Source: Amorphoplanes friuliensis DSM 7358 (GTDB taxonomy: Bacteria; Actinomycetota; Actinomycetes; Mycobacteriales; Micromonosporaceae). Taken from it: DNA of 64,000 nucleotides. The first letter of the stretch is position 1. The number at the start of each line of letters is the position of its first letter. The stretch spans positions 8,462,001-8,526,000 of the forward strand of contig NC_022657.1 in the NCBI RefSeq assembly GCF_000494755.1. Direction: 5' to 3'. The position numbers were made by a program, and so were the translations under genes. Below the pieces are notes generated by a model. The model did not search any database. It was not told the origin of the DNA and saw only the letters and a list, made by a program, of their open reading frames with translations. Below are positions 50,128 through 58,632 of the stretch, in pieces.

Positions 50128-50706
50128 GTGCCCGACCGTCTCGCCCGTCTCGCGTCCGAGGTTTTTGCTCCCGCCGTCCTGGTCGCGGCGCTGATGCTGG
50201 TGGTCGGCTGGCACGCCGGTGACGAGCCGGGAGTGTCCCGCTGGTGGGGCCTGCCGGGCGCGGTGTTCGCCGCGGGCATCCCCCTGGTCTACGTCCTGCG
50301 CAACGTCCGCCGAGGACGCCTGACCAACCATCACATCCCGGAACGCGAGGACCGCCGCAAGCCCCTGCTCTTCGGCCTCGCCTCGGTGGCCGTCGGCCTG
50401 CTGGCGCTGATCGTGCTCGGCGCACCGCGCGACGTGATCGCCCTGCTGGCGGCGGGCGGCACCGGGCTGCTGATCTTCACCGTCGTGACGCACTGGTGGA
50501 AGATGTCGATCCATGCGGGTGTGGCGGCGGGCACGGTGACGACCCTGGTGGCTCTCTACGGCCCGGTGGCCCTGATCGGTGTGCCGTTCGCCCTGCTGGC
50601 CTGCTGGGCCCGCATCCGCCTGTCGGCCCACACCCCGGCCCAGGTCGTCGCGGGTGCCCTGGTCGGCGCGCTCATCGCCGGGACGGTGTTCCCACTCGCC
50701 CGCTAG
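50128..50706 (+). CDS. PAP2-like membrane phosphatase
   Basis: A 192-aa protein with about five hydrophobic segments. KMSIHAGVAAG and ARIRLSAHTPAQVVAGA match the second and third PAP2 motifs, with the catalytic His residues. The first motif is weak. It may dephosphorylate a lipid pyrophosphate. Start GTG 50128. The 3' end overlaps the convergent MFS gene by 35 bp. Confidence 0.65.
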   Translation: MPDRLARLASEVFAPAVLVAALMLVVGWHAGDEPGVSRWWGLPGAVFAAGIPLVYVLRNVRRGRLTNHHIPEREDRRKPLLFGLASVAVGLLALIVLGAPRDVIALLAAGGTGLLIFTVVTHWWKMSIHAGVAAGTVTTLVALYGPVALIGVPFALLACWARIRLSAHTPAQVVAGALVGALIAGTVFPLAR

Positions 50707-52027
50707 CCACCAGGACGGCCGCAACACCGAGCAAGCTCGTCAAGGTGAACGGCCCGATGAACGGGAACAGCGCAAAGAGCAGGCCCGCCACAGCCAGCGA
50801 CGCGCTGGCCCCGACCGCATCCGTGATGCTCTTCGCCGCCGTGTTGAAGCCCTCCTCGCCCGGCGCCGACAGGGCGAGCACCAGCGTGCTGATCCGTGGG
50901 TAGAGCGTGCCCATGCCCGCGCCCGCCGCGAACCATCCGACGGCTGCCACGGCAGGCGGCAGGTGCAGCACGACGGTCACCAGTTCCGTGAGCGCACCAC
51001 CGGCCAGGAGTGCGGCGCCGGCCCGGATGGCCGTACCCGGGTCGAGCCGGTCACCGAGCCGGCCCTGCACCGCCGAGGCCAGCGCCCACGCGATCGCACC
51101 CGCCGTCAGCGTGATGCCGGAAAGCCAGGTCGGCAGCCCGTAACGGTCGTGCAGCAGCAGCGGAAGGTAGACCTCGGTCCCGAAAAAGACCCCTCCGGCG
51201 ATCCCGCAGAATGCAACGGTGGCCGGCAGACCGGCCCTCATTCTGTACGTCCCCGCCGGTACGAGGTGACGCAACGCGACGCCGATGACCACCACGGCCA
51301 CGGGCACCAGCAGCCACGCGATCACCGGCTCGATCTCACCGAGCGAACTGAGCGCCACCACACTGACCGCAACAACGGCCGCTTCGATCACCCGGCGCGC
51401 GTCGGCGCTTGTTGCGCGTACGGGATCGGCCCGGTCCCGTCCCTTGAGCGACGGCAGCATGAGCGCGGTCGACACCCCGACCAGCGCCACCACCCCGAGG
51501 AAAACCCAGTGCCAGCTCAGCGCGTCGGCGACCAGCCCCGCGGCGAACGGCCCGACCATCGACGGCAGCACCCACGCCGACGCGAACGCCCCGAAAATCT
51601 TGATGTGCAGCGCCGACGGGTAGACCATCGCGACCAGCACGTACAGGGCGACGGTCTCCCCGCCGGCCCCGAGCCCCTGCAGGAAACGCCCGGCCACGAA
51701 CACTGGCATGCTCGTCGCCGTGCCCGCGACGATCAGGCCGAGCGCAAAGGTCCCGACGGAGACCAGCAACGGCACGGCCGGCCCGCGCCGATCAGCCCAC
51801 GACCCGAACCCGACCATGCCGACGACCCCGGCGGCCAGCGTCGACGAGAAGGCCAGAGCGTAGAGCCCGCGCCCGTCCAGATCCGCCGTGACGATCGGCA
51901 TGATCGTGGTGACGGCCAGCGACTCGAACGCGGCCAGAAACACCAGGCTCCACGCGCCTACGGTGGTCAGGGCGTACGGGCCCCGGAGGATGCCGGGCGG
52001 TCGGATGTCGCTGTCCACGCTCACCAC
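50672..52027 (-). CDS. MFS drug-efflux-type transporter
   Basis: A 451-aa transporter with 12 or more hydrophobic segments. FLAAFESLAVTTIMPIVTAD is the motif of the DHA2/EmrB-QacA group, WADRRGP is motif A, and RFLQGLGAGGE motif B. Substrate unknown. GTG 52027; neighbouring GTG codons are also possible starts. Confidence 0.85.
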   Translation of the reverse strand: MVSVDSDIRPPGILRGPYALTTVGAWSLVFLAAFESLAVTTIMPIVTADLDGRGLYALAFSSTLAAGVVGMVGFGSWADRRGPAVPLLVSVGTFALGLIVAGTATSMPVFVAGRFLQGLGAGGETVALYVLVAMVYPSALHIKIFGAFASAWVLPSMVGPFAAGLVADALSWHWVFLGVVALVGVSTALMLPSLKGRDRADPVRATSADARRVIEAAVVAVSVVALSSLGEIEPVIAWLLVPVAVVVIGVALRHLVPAGTYRMRAGLPATVAFCGIAGGVFFGTEVYLPLLLHDRYGLPTWLSGITLTAGAIAWALASAVQGRLGDRLDPGTAIRAGAALLAGGALTELVTVVLHLPPAVAAVGWFAAGAGMGTLYPRISTLVLALSAPGEEGFNTAAKSITDAVGASASLAVAGLLFALFPFIGPFTLTSLLGVAAVLVASGRVGTPSRR

Positions 52028-52057
52028 GCCAACCTAGAACTTCAACCCGGCTTGAGA

Positions 52058-52453
52058 TCAAGACCGCCTGGCGTCGCACACCTCGATCAGCTGCCCGGGC
52101 AGCGTCGCCGCGAACGACAGCGCTCCCAGGCGTACGGCCAGGGCGCGCCGCGGATGCGGGTTTCCGCTCCGCTCCAACGAAGCCAGCCACCGCTTCTCGA
52201 TCTGCCGCCGCCCCACTACCACCCCGACCGACACAGCAACCATCGCCACCGTGACAGCACCATGCCGCTTCGGGCGCCGGCTCTCCTCTGTGTCCTCAGC
52301 CTTGTCCCCGATCGAAGCCAGCGCCGACAGGGTGCCCACAGCACCGACCCGAACGAGGCGCCGCTTGACGGTCGGCAACTCACCGGCGGCAACCCACACA
52401 CCGGTCAGCAACCCCTGCAACGCCGCCGTCCCGAAAGCCCGCACATATTCCAT
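52058..52453 (-). CDS. Hypothetical membrane protein
   Basis: A 131-aa protein. Weakly hydrophobic stretches at about 8-25, 32-47 and 68-82 (VTVAMVAVSVGVVVG) with basic loops between. No family recognised. ATG 52453. Codon use is strongly actinobacterial, so it is probably real. Confidence 0.5.
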   Translation of the reverse strand: MEYVRAFGTAALQGLLTGVWVAAGELPTVKRRLVRVGAVGTLSALASIGDKAEDTEESRRPKRHGAVTVAMVAVSVGVVVGRRQIEKRWLASLERSGNPHPRRALAVRLGALSFAATLPGQLIEVCDARRS

Positions 52454-52468
52454 GCGCCGACGGTAGAT

Positions 52469-52813
52469 CTACGCCGCATCCTCCCCAGCCACGTAAACCC
52501 ACGCGTTCCGCCCCGAACCCAACGTGACAGCCACCCGCACGTAGTCGTCAACCTCGTACGCGTCGGCCGCAGCCAGCTCGTCAGGCGTCAGCTCGAGGCA
52601 GGCCCCGTCCACGGCATCGCCGTCCGCCCCACGCCGCAAAATCGGATGCCTGTCCGACCCACTCTGGGCGATGACCTCCGGGTCGGTGATGACCACAACA
52701 TCAACCCTGTACCCGGGCAGCACATCCGCCACGGTCGGCACAGCCCGCCCGAACAACGCCTGCTGCACCCCGGACTGCCGCAAAGTCCCGTACGAAAAAA
52801 GCAACTCACTCAT
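52469..52813 (-). CDS. Gamma-glutamylcyclotransferase/AIG2-like protein
   Basis: A 114-aa protein. FSYGTLR (6-12) is the substrate loop, and the catalytic Glu lies in AADAYEVDDYVRV. The small AIG2-like group has enzymes that release 5-oxoproline from gamma-glutamyl peptides, plus many of unknown role. ATG 52813. Confidence 0.8.
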   Translation of the reverse strand: MSELLFSYGTLRQSGVQQALFGRAVPTVADVLPGYRVDVVVITDPEVIAQSGSDRHPILRRGADGDAVDGACLELTPDELAAADAYEVDDYVRVAVTLGSGRNAWVYVAGEDAA

Positions 52814-52936
52814 CCTGCAAGCCTAAGATTTCCCTCGATCCTTGCTCGATCCTGCAACCGTCTCGACGCCTCCGGCGGAGCGTTGCCACCAGATCCGAGC
52901 AGGGAGAACGCAGTTACAGAATGCTACGGTGAGGCC

Positions 52937-53518
52937 ATGACTGCGGTGCCCGAATGGATGCGCCCGCCTCGTCTCGAGGGGTGGTACGCCGACGATCTCG
53001 ACCACCTCCCCGAAGCCCCGCGTCACACCGAGCTGATCGATGGAGCACTCGTCTTCATGATGTCCCCCCAGCGGTCCTGGCATGCTCGGCTGGTCACGGC
53101 TCTGGTGGTGTCCCTGACGGATCAGGCGCCGGTCGGCATCGAGGTCGAGCGGGAGATGACGATTCGGCTCGACGACCGGAACCGTCCCGAACCAGACCTT
53201 CTGGTCACGACCGCTCCCTACGCACCCGACCGCACGTTCTACACGCCGGGTGAGGTCCTTCTGGTCGCCGAAGTGGTCTCGCCGGAATCGGCCCACCGTG
53301 ATCGGACGGTCAAGCTCCGCAAGTACGCAGAAGCCGGTATCCCGAACTACTGGCGGGTCGAGGACGAGAACGGGGCTCCGGTCGTTCACACCTACGAACT
53401 CGACGGGCCGACCCGGTCGTACGCCCCGACCGGAATCCACCGCACCAAGATGGTGAGCCCGGTGCCGTTCGAAGTCGAACTCGACCTGGACAGGCTGATC
53501 CCGGGCCGCAAGGCCTGA
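52937..53518 (+). CDS. Uma2 family (DUF820) endonuclease-like protein
   Basis: A 193-aa protein of the PD-(D/E)xK fold. ELIDGALVFM, then RPEPDLLVTTA (the Asp), then LLVAEVVSPESAHRDRTVKL (ExK-like) and YAEAGIPNYWRVE are family signatures. Uma2 proteins are widespread and of uncertain role. The frame is open over 2 kb upstream, but that part is antisense to the MFS gene. ATG 52937 has GGTGAGG upstream. Confidence 0.82.
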   Translation: MTAVPEWMRPPRLEGWYADDLDHLPEAPRHTELIDGALVFMMSPQRSWHARLVTALVVSLTDQAPVGIEVEREMTIRLDDRNRPEPDLLVTTAPYAPDRTFYTPGEVLLVAEVVSPESAHRDRTVKLRKYAEAGIPNYWRVEDENGAPVVHTYELDGPTRSYAPTGIHRTKMVSPVPFEVELDLDRLIPGRKA

Positions 53519-53525
53519 ACCGGAG

Positions 53526-53981
53526 TCAGGCCTCCTCGCCGACGAACCGATTCGCGGCGGCGCAGGTCGACGGCAGATCGGTGTGGACGGTCAGGCCGGG
53601 CCGGGCGAGCGCCAACTGCTCGACAACGTCGAAGCGGCGCTCGTAACGCGGGTCCGCGCCGACCGCGAGGGGCTTGTCCGAGGCCGCCCAGCGTCCCAGC
53701 TCGTAAAGAACGATCGGCTGAGTCGTCTCGAACGAAAACCAGAACAGGATCGCGTCAGCCACCGCCAGCTGCTCGAACTCCCAGCGAATCTGCCGGGCAC
53801 CCTCGCCGGCGTCACCCATGGGAAAGTCCGCACGACGCGGGTTGTAGACGGCCGGCCAGACCGGACGCAGCCACCCGATCGCCTCCGCCTGCCAGTCAGC
53901 CACACCACTGATGCCACCAGCCAAAAAGATCCCAGGCCGCAGCGGTGACGCCGGCCGATCCGGCGCAACCACAACGCTCAT
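53526..53981 (-). CDS. Nucleoside 2-deoxyribosyltransferase-like protein
   Basis: A 151-aa protein. IFLAGGISGVADWQAEAI, then YNPRRADFPMGD, then WEFEQLAVADAILFWFSFET and YELGRW match the Nuc_deoxyrib_tr_3/TIR-STIR related family. Acts on nucleosides or nucleotides. The frame is open to 54029 through the VapC stop; ATG 53981 is preferred. It follows the VapBC pair by 16 bp. Confidence 0.72.
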   Translation of the reverse strand: MSVVVAPDRPASPLRPGIFLAGGISGVADWQAEAIGWLRPVWPAVYNPRRADFPMGDAGEGARQIRWEFEQLAVADAILFWFSFETTQPIVLYELGRWAASDKPLAVGADPRYERRFDVVEQLALARPGLTVHTDLPSTCAAANRFVGEEA

Positions 53982-53997
53982 CGGCTGGAGCAAGGAC

Positions 53998-54411
53998 TCA
54001 CACCGCCACCAGCCGGACGCGGTCGCCACAGAGTTTGACCATGTCGTCGAGGTCTGAGGTCAACATGACCACGGGGCGATGCTGGCGCAAGGCCGCCTCG
54101 GCTACCGCCGCATCGATCGCGTACTTGTGCCCGTGCAGACCGGCGTTCATGAGCAGCTTCGACGCCGCTTTCGCTTCGTCTTCGCCCACCGGAACCACGC
54201 GCAGGCCCGAAAGCACACAGTTGAAGCGAGCCTTGTCGGTACGGGCGTGGACGGCTTCAATGATGGTGAGCGCGCTGATCACGGCCTCCATGCCACGCGA
54301 GCGTGCCTCGGCGGTCATGGCCACCACCCGCTCGTCGTCGGCGAGCAGCTTCGAGAGCCCTTCGCTGTCGAGAATCAGCGTGCCTTCGTGGGTCAGCTTG
54401 CGGCGGGCCAC
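53998..54411 (-). CDS. PIN-domain toxin, VapC-like
   Basis: A 137-aa PIN nuclease. The acidic residues are in ILDSEGLSKLL (Asp), SALTIIEAVHA (Glu), KYAIDAAVAEAAL (Asp) and TSDLDDMVKL (Asp). VapC toxins cut tRNA or rRNA. GTG 54411 lies inside the antitoxin gene (19-bp overlap), a usual TA arrangement. Confidence 0.82.
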   Translation of the reverse strand: MARRKLTHEGTLILDSEGLSKLLADDERVVAMTAEARSRGMEAVISALTIIEAVHARTDKARFNCVLSGLRVVPVGEDEAKAASKLLMNAGLHGHKYAIDAAVAEAALRQHRPVVMLTSDLDDMVKLCGDRVRLVAV

Positions 54412-54677
54412 TGGCCCTCCTCGGCGAACACCTCGTCGAAGACCTTCCGTGCCCCGTGACGAGCCTGCTCGGAGATCGGCCCCTTGCGGCTCTCGTAATC
54501 CGCCAGGTATTCGTCGAGCACCTGCCCGCGAAGCTCCCGCTCGACCGCCTCGGCGATGAACGCGGAGAACTCGCGCTTACCTACGCGCGCACGGATCGCC
54601 TCGGCGGTCCCCTCGGGCAGCGACAGGCTCACCCGCGTCGCCGGCCCCTCCCCGATGTTGTAGACCGTTTCGCCCAT
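54393..54677 (-). CDS. Antitoxin of a VapBC-type pair
   Basis: A 94-aa protein. The N-terminal beta-strand and helices ATRVSLSLPEGTAEAIRARV and SAFIAEAVERELR look like a ribbon-helix-helix DNA-binding domain. The C-terminal part (LDEYLADYESRKG) would bind the toxin. ATG 54677. First gene of the pair and likely autoregulator. Confidence 0.75.
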   Translation of the reverse strand: MGETVYNIGEGPATRVSLSLPEGTAEAIRARVGKREFSAFIAEAVERELRGQVLDEYLADYESRKGPISEQARHGARKVFDEVFAEEGQWPAAS

Positions 54678-54722
54678 GACCTCAGTGTGTCAAACGAGTA
54701 GGAAAACCGCTACGAACCGCCA

Positions 54723-55808
54723 TCAGACGTTGAAGCGGAACTCCACCACGTCGCCGTCCTTCATGATGTAGTCCTTGCCTTCCATGCGGACCTTGCCGGC
54801 GGCCTTGGCGGCGGACATGGAGCCGGCGGCGATCAGGTCGTCGTAGCTGACGATTTCGGCCTTGATGAAGCCGCGCTGGAAGTCGGAGTGGATGACTCCT
54901 GCCGCTTCCGGGGCCGTGGCGCCGACCGGGATGACCCAGGCGCGGGCTTCCTTCGGGCCGGCCGTCAGGTACGTCTGCAGGCCCAGGGTGTTGAAGCCGA
55001 CGCGGATGAGCTGGTTGAGGCCCGGCTCGGTCTGGCCGGTCGACTCGAGCAGCTCCATGGCCTCGTCGTCGGGGAGGTCGATCAGCTCCGACTCGATCTT
55101 GGCGTCCATGAAGACGGCGTCGGCCGGGGCGACCAGGGCGCGCATCTCGTCGAGGAACGCCTCGTTGCCGAGCTCGTCCTCGTCGACGTTGAAGACGTAC
55201 AGGAAGGGCTTGGTGGTGAGGAGGTGGAGCTCGGTGAGGAGGTCGAGGTCGATGCCCGCGGCCTTGGCGCCGACGTAGAGGGTGGTGCCCTCGTCGAGGA
55301 GTTTGAAGGCTGCCTCGGCGGCCGCGACCATCGGGGCGCGGTCCTTCTTGAGTTTGGCTTCCTTCTGGAGGCGCGGGAGGGCCTTCTCGACCGTCTGCAG
55401 GTCGGCCAGGATGAGCTCGGTGTTGATCGTCTCGATGTCGTCGGCGGGGGAAACCTTGCCGTCGACGTGGAGGACGTTCGGGTCGGAGAAGGCGCGGACG
55501 ACCTGGCAGATCGCCGAGGCGTCGCGGATGTTCGCGAGGAAGGCGTTGCCGCGGCCCTGGCCCTTCGAGGCGCCGCGGACGAGGCCGGCGATGTCGACGA
55601 ACGAGACCGGGGCGGGGAGGATCTTCTCCGATTTGAAGATCTCGGCCAGTTTTGTCAGCCGCTCGTCGGGCAGCCCGACCACGCCGACGTTGGGCTCGAT
55701 CGTCGCGAACGGGTAGTTCGCGGCGAGCACGTCGTTCTTGGTCAGGGCGTTGAAGAGGGTGCTCTTGCCGACGTTGGGCAGGCCGACGATCCCGATGGTA
55801 AGGCTCAC
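54723..55808 (-). CDS. ychF: Redox-regulated ATPase/GTPase YchF (OLA1)
   Basis: A 361-aa Obg-family protein. The P-loop is GLPNVGKST (9-17), the switch regions FATIEPNVG and DIAGLVRGASKGQGRGN, and NVDEDELG stands for the NKxD-like motif. The C-terminal TGS domain ends DGDVVEFRFNV. YchF binds ribosomes and hydrolyses ATP. The frame is open upstream over the next gene; GTG 55808 is the right start. Confidence 0.93.
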   Translation of the reverse strand: MSLTIGIVGLPNVGKSTLFNALTKNDVLAANYPFATIEPNVGVVGLPDERLTKLAEIFKSEKILPAPVSFVDIAGLVRGASKGQGRGNAFLANIRDASAICQVVRAFSDPNVLHVDGKVSPADDIETINTELILADLQTVEKALPRLQKEAKLKKDRAPMVAAAEAAFKLLDEGTTLYVGAKAAGIDLDLLTELHLLTTKPFLYVFNVDEDELGNEAFLDEMRALVAPADAVFMDAKIESELIDLPDDEAMELLESTGQTEPGLNQLIRVGFNTLGLQTYLTAGPKEARAWVIPVGATAPEAAGVIHSDFQRGFIKAEIVSYDDLIAAGSMSAAKAAGKVRMEGKDYIMKDGDVVEFRFNV

Positions 55809-55819
55809 GACAGGCCAGT

Positions 55820-56926
55820 CTACGGGGCGGGCGTGTACGCGTACGCCTTGAGCCCGAGGGCGGTGAATGCCGCGACCGGGTTGTCGTGCCGGGGCAGGGC
55901 GGCCTGGAACCGCTTCCAGACGTCGAGGTCGGTCTGCCACGCCTTCAGGTAGGCGACGCAGAACGCCGGTTCGATGATCTGGCAGCGGCCGCGGGCAACC
56001 TTCAGAGCCTGGATGATCCGGGTACGCCGCTCGCCGTGGCGCTGCCCGTCGAGCCGCCGGAGGATGTCGTCGATCATGGCGATGCGGTGGTCCAGGAATG
56101 CCCGCCAGAAGCGTTCGTCGGCGGCCTGCATGGGCCGGTCGTGGTCCGACAGTGAGAACAGGCCCTCGGCGAGGCAGTCGCCGAACTCCTCGGACCGCGC
56201 CCGCTCCGGTGACAGGTACGGGTCGTACGGCTGCTGGCTGACCCGGCCGTACACGGCGACACGTTCGACGTTGCGCCGGCCGACGAGGAAGAGCCAGTCC
56301 TCGTTGTAGATCGTCGGGAAGAACGGGGTGCGGGAGTTGACCCGGACGGCCATGGCACCGCCGCCGACAAAAACGTCCTGGGGCAGGCCGACCTCGCGCC
56401 GGGCGTGGCACACCACGGAGTTGTCGGGGAAGCCGTCGTTGCGCAGGGCGGAGACGTTGTAGTCGCGCAGCAGGCCGCCGGCGTTGCGGATGGCTTCGGG
56501 GCGCAGGCCGGTGATGTCGTCGTCGAGGAAGGCGACCTTCTCCCAGCGCTGCATGCGGGCCACGGCCAGGCCGAGGTTGCGTTTGATGCTGACGTCGTTG
56601 GCGCGGTTCAGGTGTTTCTGCTTGGCCAGCAGCGTGTCGCACTCGAAGGCGGGGAGGCCGTTCTTGGCGGTGACGTCGACCGCCACGACGGGCGCCCCGA
56701 GGAGCTCGGCCTGCTTGCGGACTATTTCGGCGGACGACCACTGGCTGCACAGCGCGATCATCGGACGCTGCAGCTCGCGTGCCAGCTCCAGGGAGTCGCG
56801 CATCGTGGCCGGGTTTCTGACCGTGGGCACGATGATCGCCGGTACGTCACCCGCGACGGCGGCCTCCGGGTGGGCCAGCAGGCGGCCGTGGGAATACCGG
56901 TGGGCCGCGACCAGCGCGGCGGTCAT
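55820..56926 (-). CDS. GT-A-like glycosyltransferase candidate coupled to an XRE regulator
   Basis: A 368-aa soluble protein. IIVPTVRNPATMRDSLELAR, KRNLGLAVARMQRWEKVAFLDDDITGL and NEDWLFLV fit a nucleotide-diphospho-sugar transferase fold with a DxD. No donor or acceptor can be deduced. ATG 56926 overlaps the XRE gene stop (ATGA), so the two are coupled. No other glycan gene is adjacent. Confidence 0.6.
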   Translation of the reverse strand: MTAALVAAHRYSHGRLLAHPEAAVAGDVPAIIVPTVRNPATMRDSLELARELQRPMIALCSQWSSAEIVRKQAELLGAPVVAVDVTAKNGLPAFECDTLLAKQKHLNRANDVSIKRNLGLAVARMQRWEKVAFLDDDITGLRPEAIRNAGGLLRDYNVSALRNDGFPDNSVVCHARREVGLPQDVFVGGGAMAVRVNSRTPFFPTIYNEDWLFLVGRRNVERVAVYGRVSQQPYDPYLSPERARSEEFGDCLAEGLFSLSDHDRPMQAADERFWRAFLDHRIAMIDDILRRLDGQRHGERRTRIIQALKVARGRCQIIEPAFCVAYLKAWQTDLDVWKRFQAALPRHDNPVAAFTALGLKAYAYTPAP

Positions 56927-57996
56927 GCCGCGTTCGACCACTCGTGCAGAACGGTGCCGGCCATGGTCCAGTCGGGGGTGATGACCTCACCCGCGACGAT
57001 GCTGACCCGGGCGAGGATGCTGTAGGTGTCGTCCGGGGTGTACCGCTGCTCGATGTAGGCGCGGTTGCGGTCACGGAAGCGCGGGTCGGTCAGGGTGCGC
57101 ACCGCGGCGTAGGTCCCGCGACCGTAGTTGCCGTTGCAGATGGTGACCGACCTCTTCCGGTTGAACGGGTTCGGCGCGCGGCAGAACTGGGCGACGTCCT
57201 CGGTCAGACGATCACCCTCCAGTTTCGAGCGGAACACCGTCGCCTGGCCGTTGTGGTCGAGTACACGGAAGGAACCGACGTCCGGATCATTTCCCTCGCG
57301 CCGGTCCTGCGCGACCGGAAGGTTCAACGACTGTGTGACCCGGCGCGTCATGGGGTTCCAGTCGACGCCACCCATGAGGACGAGGTGGCTGGTGACGTCG
57401 TCCTGGGTCAGCTCGTCGGCGAGCTTGCGCCGCACGGTGACGCCGGGGTTCGCGGCGTAGACGTGGCCGTAGAGCTCCATCAGCGCGTCGAGGTCCGAGT
57501 AGGAGTAGAGCTCGACGTAGTCGGGGCTGGCCGGCGACGAGTAGATCTCGCTCGCCCGCAGCTCGGCGGGGAGGCGGGCGCAGACCAGGGTGATCGACGC
57601 CTGGTCCGGGAAGTGCCACATGCCTTCCCAGGGCGACCGGGTGGTCAGCTCGTCGGCGTTCGACGGGACGGGCGGCGTCCCGGAGCCGGCCACGCGGAGC
57701 TGCAACAGCTCGCGGAACAGTCCCTCGAAGCGGTCCAGTTCCTCCTCGCGGAGGTCCTCCTCGGTCAGCAGCCGCGGATGCCCGTCCTCGATCGACCGGG
57801 GACTGGCAAAAAAGCGGGCGTACGCGTTGAGCCACTCCTCGGACGGCTGCGCCTTCCCCTTCTCCCACGAGGAGACCAGGGGAACGCTGCGGCCCAGCGC
57901 GGTGGCCACCACGCCCTGTGTCACGGGCTGGTTGGAGAATCCGGACTCGCGCAGCGCACGAAGGCGCGCGCCGAGCCGCCTGCCGTCGTCAGCCAT
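56923..57996 (-). CDS. XRE-type HTH protein with a conserved actinobacterial C-terminal domain
   Basis: A 357-aa protein. An XRE HTH at about 8-68 (QGVVATALGRSVPLVSSWEKGKAQPS). The C-terminal 240 residues look like a Rossmann-type sensor or enzyme domain: SITLVCARLPAE, YVELYSYSDLDALMEL, HLVLMGGVDWNP, EDVAQFCRAPNPFNRKRSVT, GTYAAVRTLTDPRFRDRN. This domain recurs in actinobacterial XRE proteins without an assigned function. ATG 57996 has GAAGGAACC upstream. Palindromes in its promoter suggest autoregulation. Confidence 0.65.
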   Translation of the reverse strand: MADDGRRLGARLRALRESGFSNQPVTQGVVATALGRSVPLVSSWEKGKAQPSEEWLNAYARFFASPRSIEDGHPRLLTEEDLREEELDRFEGLFRELLQLRVAGSGTPPVPSNADELTTRSPWEGMWHFPDQASITLVCARLPAELRASEIYSSPASPDYVELYSYSDLDALMELYGHVYAANPGVTVRRKLADELTQDDVTSHLVLMGGVDWNPMTRRVTQSLNLPVAQDRREGNDPDVGSFRVLDHNGQATVFRSKLEGDRLTEDVAQFCRAPNPFNRKRSVTICNGNYGRGTYAAVRTLTDPRFRDRNRAYIEQRYTPDDTYSILARVSIVAGEVITPDWTMAGTVLHEWSNAA

Positions 57997-58019
57997 CGCC
58001 GGTTCCTTCAGTCGAGAAT

Positions 58020-58036
58020 TTCAGTTACGGACTGAA
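58020..58036. promoter_or_regulatory. Palindromic operator 1 upstream of the XRE gene
   Basis: TTCAGTTACGGACTGAA is a perfect 6-bp inverted repeat (TTCAGT/ACTGAA) with a 5-bp spacer, 24 bp upstream of the XRE start. It is next to CTGAACTTTA, a 10-mer repeated with one change at site 2. Confidence 0.55.
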
Positions 58037-58129
58037 CTTTACTCGTTGCGGACGGTTCGGGGAGAGATGAATCTGCGCGAAAGCCTCATTCACGTCCACC
58101 AGGCCAGACTCGACCCCGCAAGTATCTTG

Positions 58130-58152
58130 CTTCAGTTCAGGGCTGAAGTTTA
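58130..58152. promoter_or_regulatory. Palindromic operator 2 upstream of the XRE gene
   Basis: CTTCAG (58130-58135) and CTGAAG (58143-58148) form a perfect inverted repeat, with an inner TTCAG-GG-CTGAA. CTGAAGTTTA (58143-58152) matches CTGAACTTTA of site 1 at nine of ten bases. Confidence 0.5.
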
Positions 58153-58169
58153 GCGTGAAGGCAGAAGTT

Positions 58170-58190
58170 GTCTGAACCGTTACGTCAGAC
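58170..58190. promoter_or_regulatory. Palindrome 3 in the XRE upstream region
   Basis: GTCTGA (58170-58175) and TCAGAC (58185-58190) are a perfect 6-bp inverted repeat with a 9-bp spacer. Shares the CTGA/TCAG core with the other two sites and lies between the XRE gene and the small membrane protein gene. Confidence 0.4.
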
Positions 58191-58297
58191 CACCGAAACG
58201 GAGGAGGCGACACTCCGCGAACGACAACACCCCCGGTGGCCGCCGAGGGTGTGGTCAATGGTTTCCGTCTTTCGCTTGCCTGCAGAAAGAAGTCACC

Positions 58298-58537
58298 GTG
58301 CTCACCTTAACCCTAGGCACAGCTCTGTCAAAGTCAGCCACCGAGGACGGCTCCGGGGCCCTCAGCGCCCTGATCATCTGCATGATCCTGGTGATGGTCG
58401 TGATCGCGAAGCTTTTCGGCGGGATGATCGCGCCGTTCAAGGAAGTCATCAAGGCGGCGGTCGCTGCGCTCGGCGCCCTGCTGCTCACCGGAGTCCTGGT
58501 CGTGATGCTCGTCACCGCACTAGTGATGACTGCCTAG
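58298..58537 (+). CDS. Small two-helix membrane protein
   Basis: A 79-aa protein with two hydrophobic helices (LSALIICMILVMVVIAKLF, about 22-40, and AALGALLLTGVLVVMLVTAL, about 56-75) joined by a short amphipathic loop (APFKEVIKA). The size resembles holin-like or pilin-like small proteins, but no family was recognised. Start GTG 58298 after AGAAAGAAG. A hairpin terminator 31 bp after its stop supports an independent transcript. Confidence 0.55.
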   Translation: MLTLTLGTALSKSATEDGSGALSALIICMILVMVVIAKLFGGMIAPFKEVIKAAVAALGALLLTGVLVVMLVTALVMTA

Positions 58538-58567
58538 TGGCCGGGCTCTCCGACAGCTCGTCGGCCT

Positions 58568-58596
58568 TCCGTCCCGGCGGCGAACGCCGGGACGGA
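58568..58596 (+). terminator. Terminator hairpin after the small membrane protein gene
   Basis: TCCGTCCCGGCG (58568-58579) and CGCCGGGACGGA (58585-58596) pair perfectly around GCGAA. No T run. Supports placing the start of the next gene downstream of it. Confidence 0.65.
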
Positions 58597-58632
58597 GGTG
58601 ACGGCCGAGCCATCGACAGGCACGATGATCCC

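Noticed and set aside
50579..52936. 2.3-kb open frame upstream of the Uma2-type gene
   Set aside because: Antisense to the MFS transporter and other minus genes; translation is repetitive Arg/Gly/Asp-rich.
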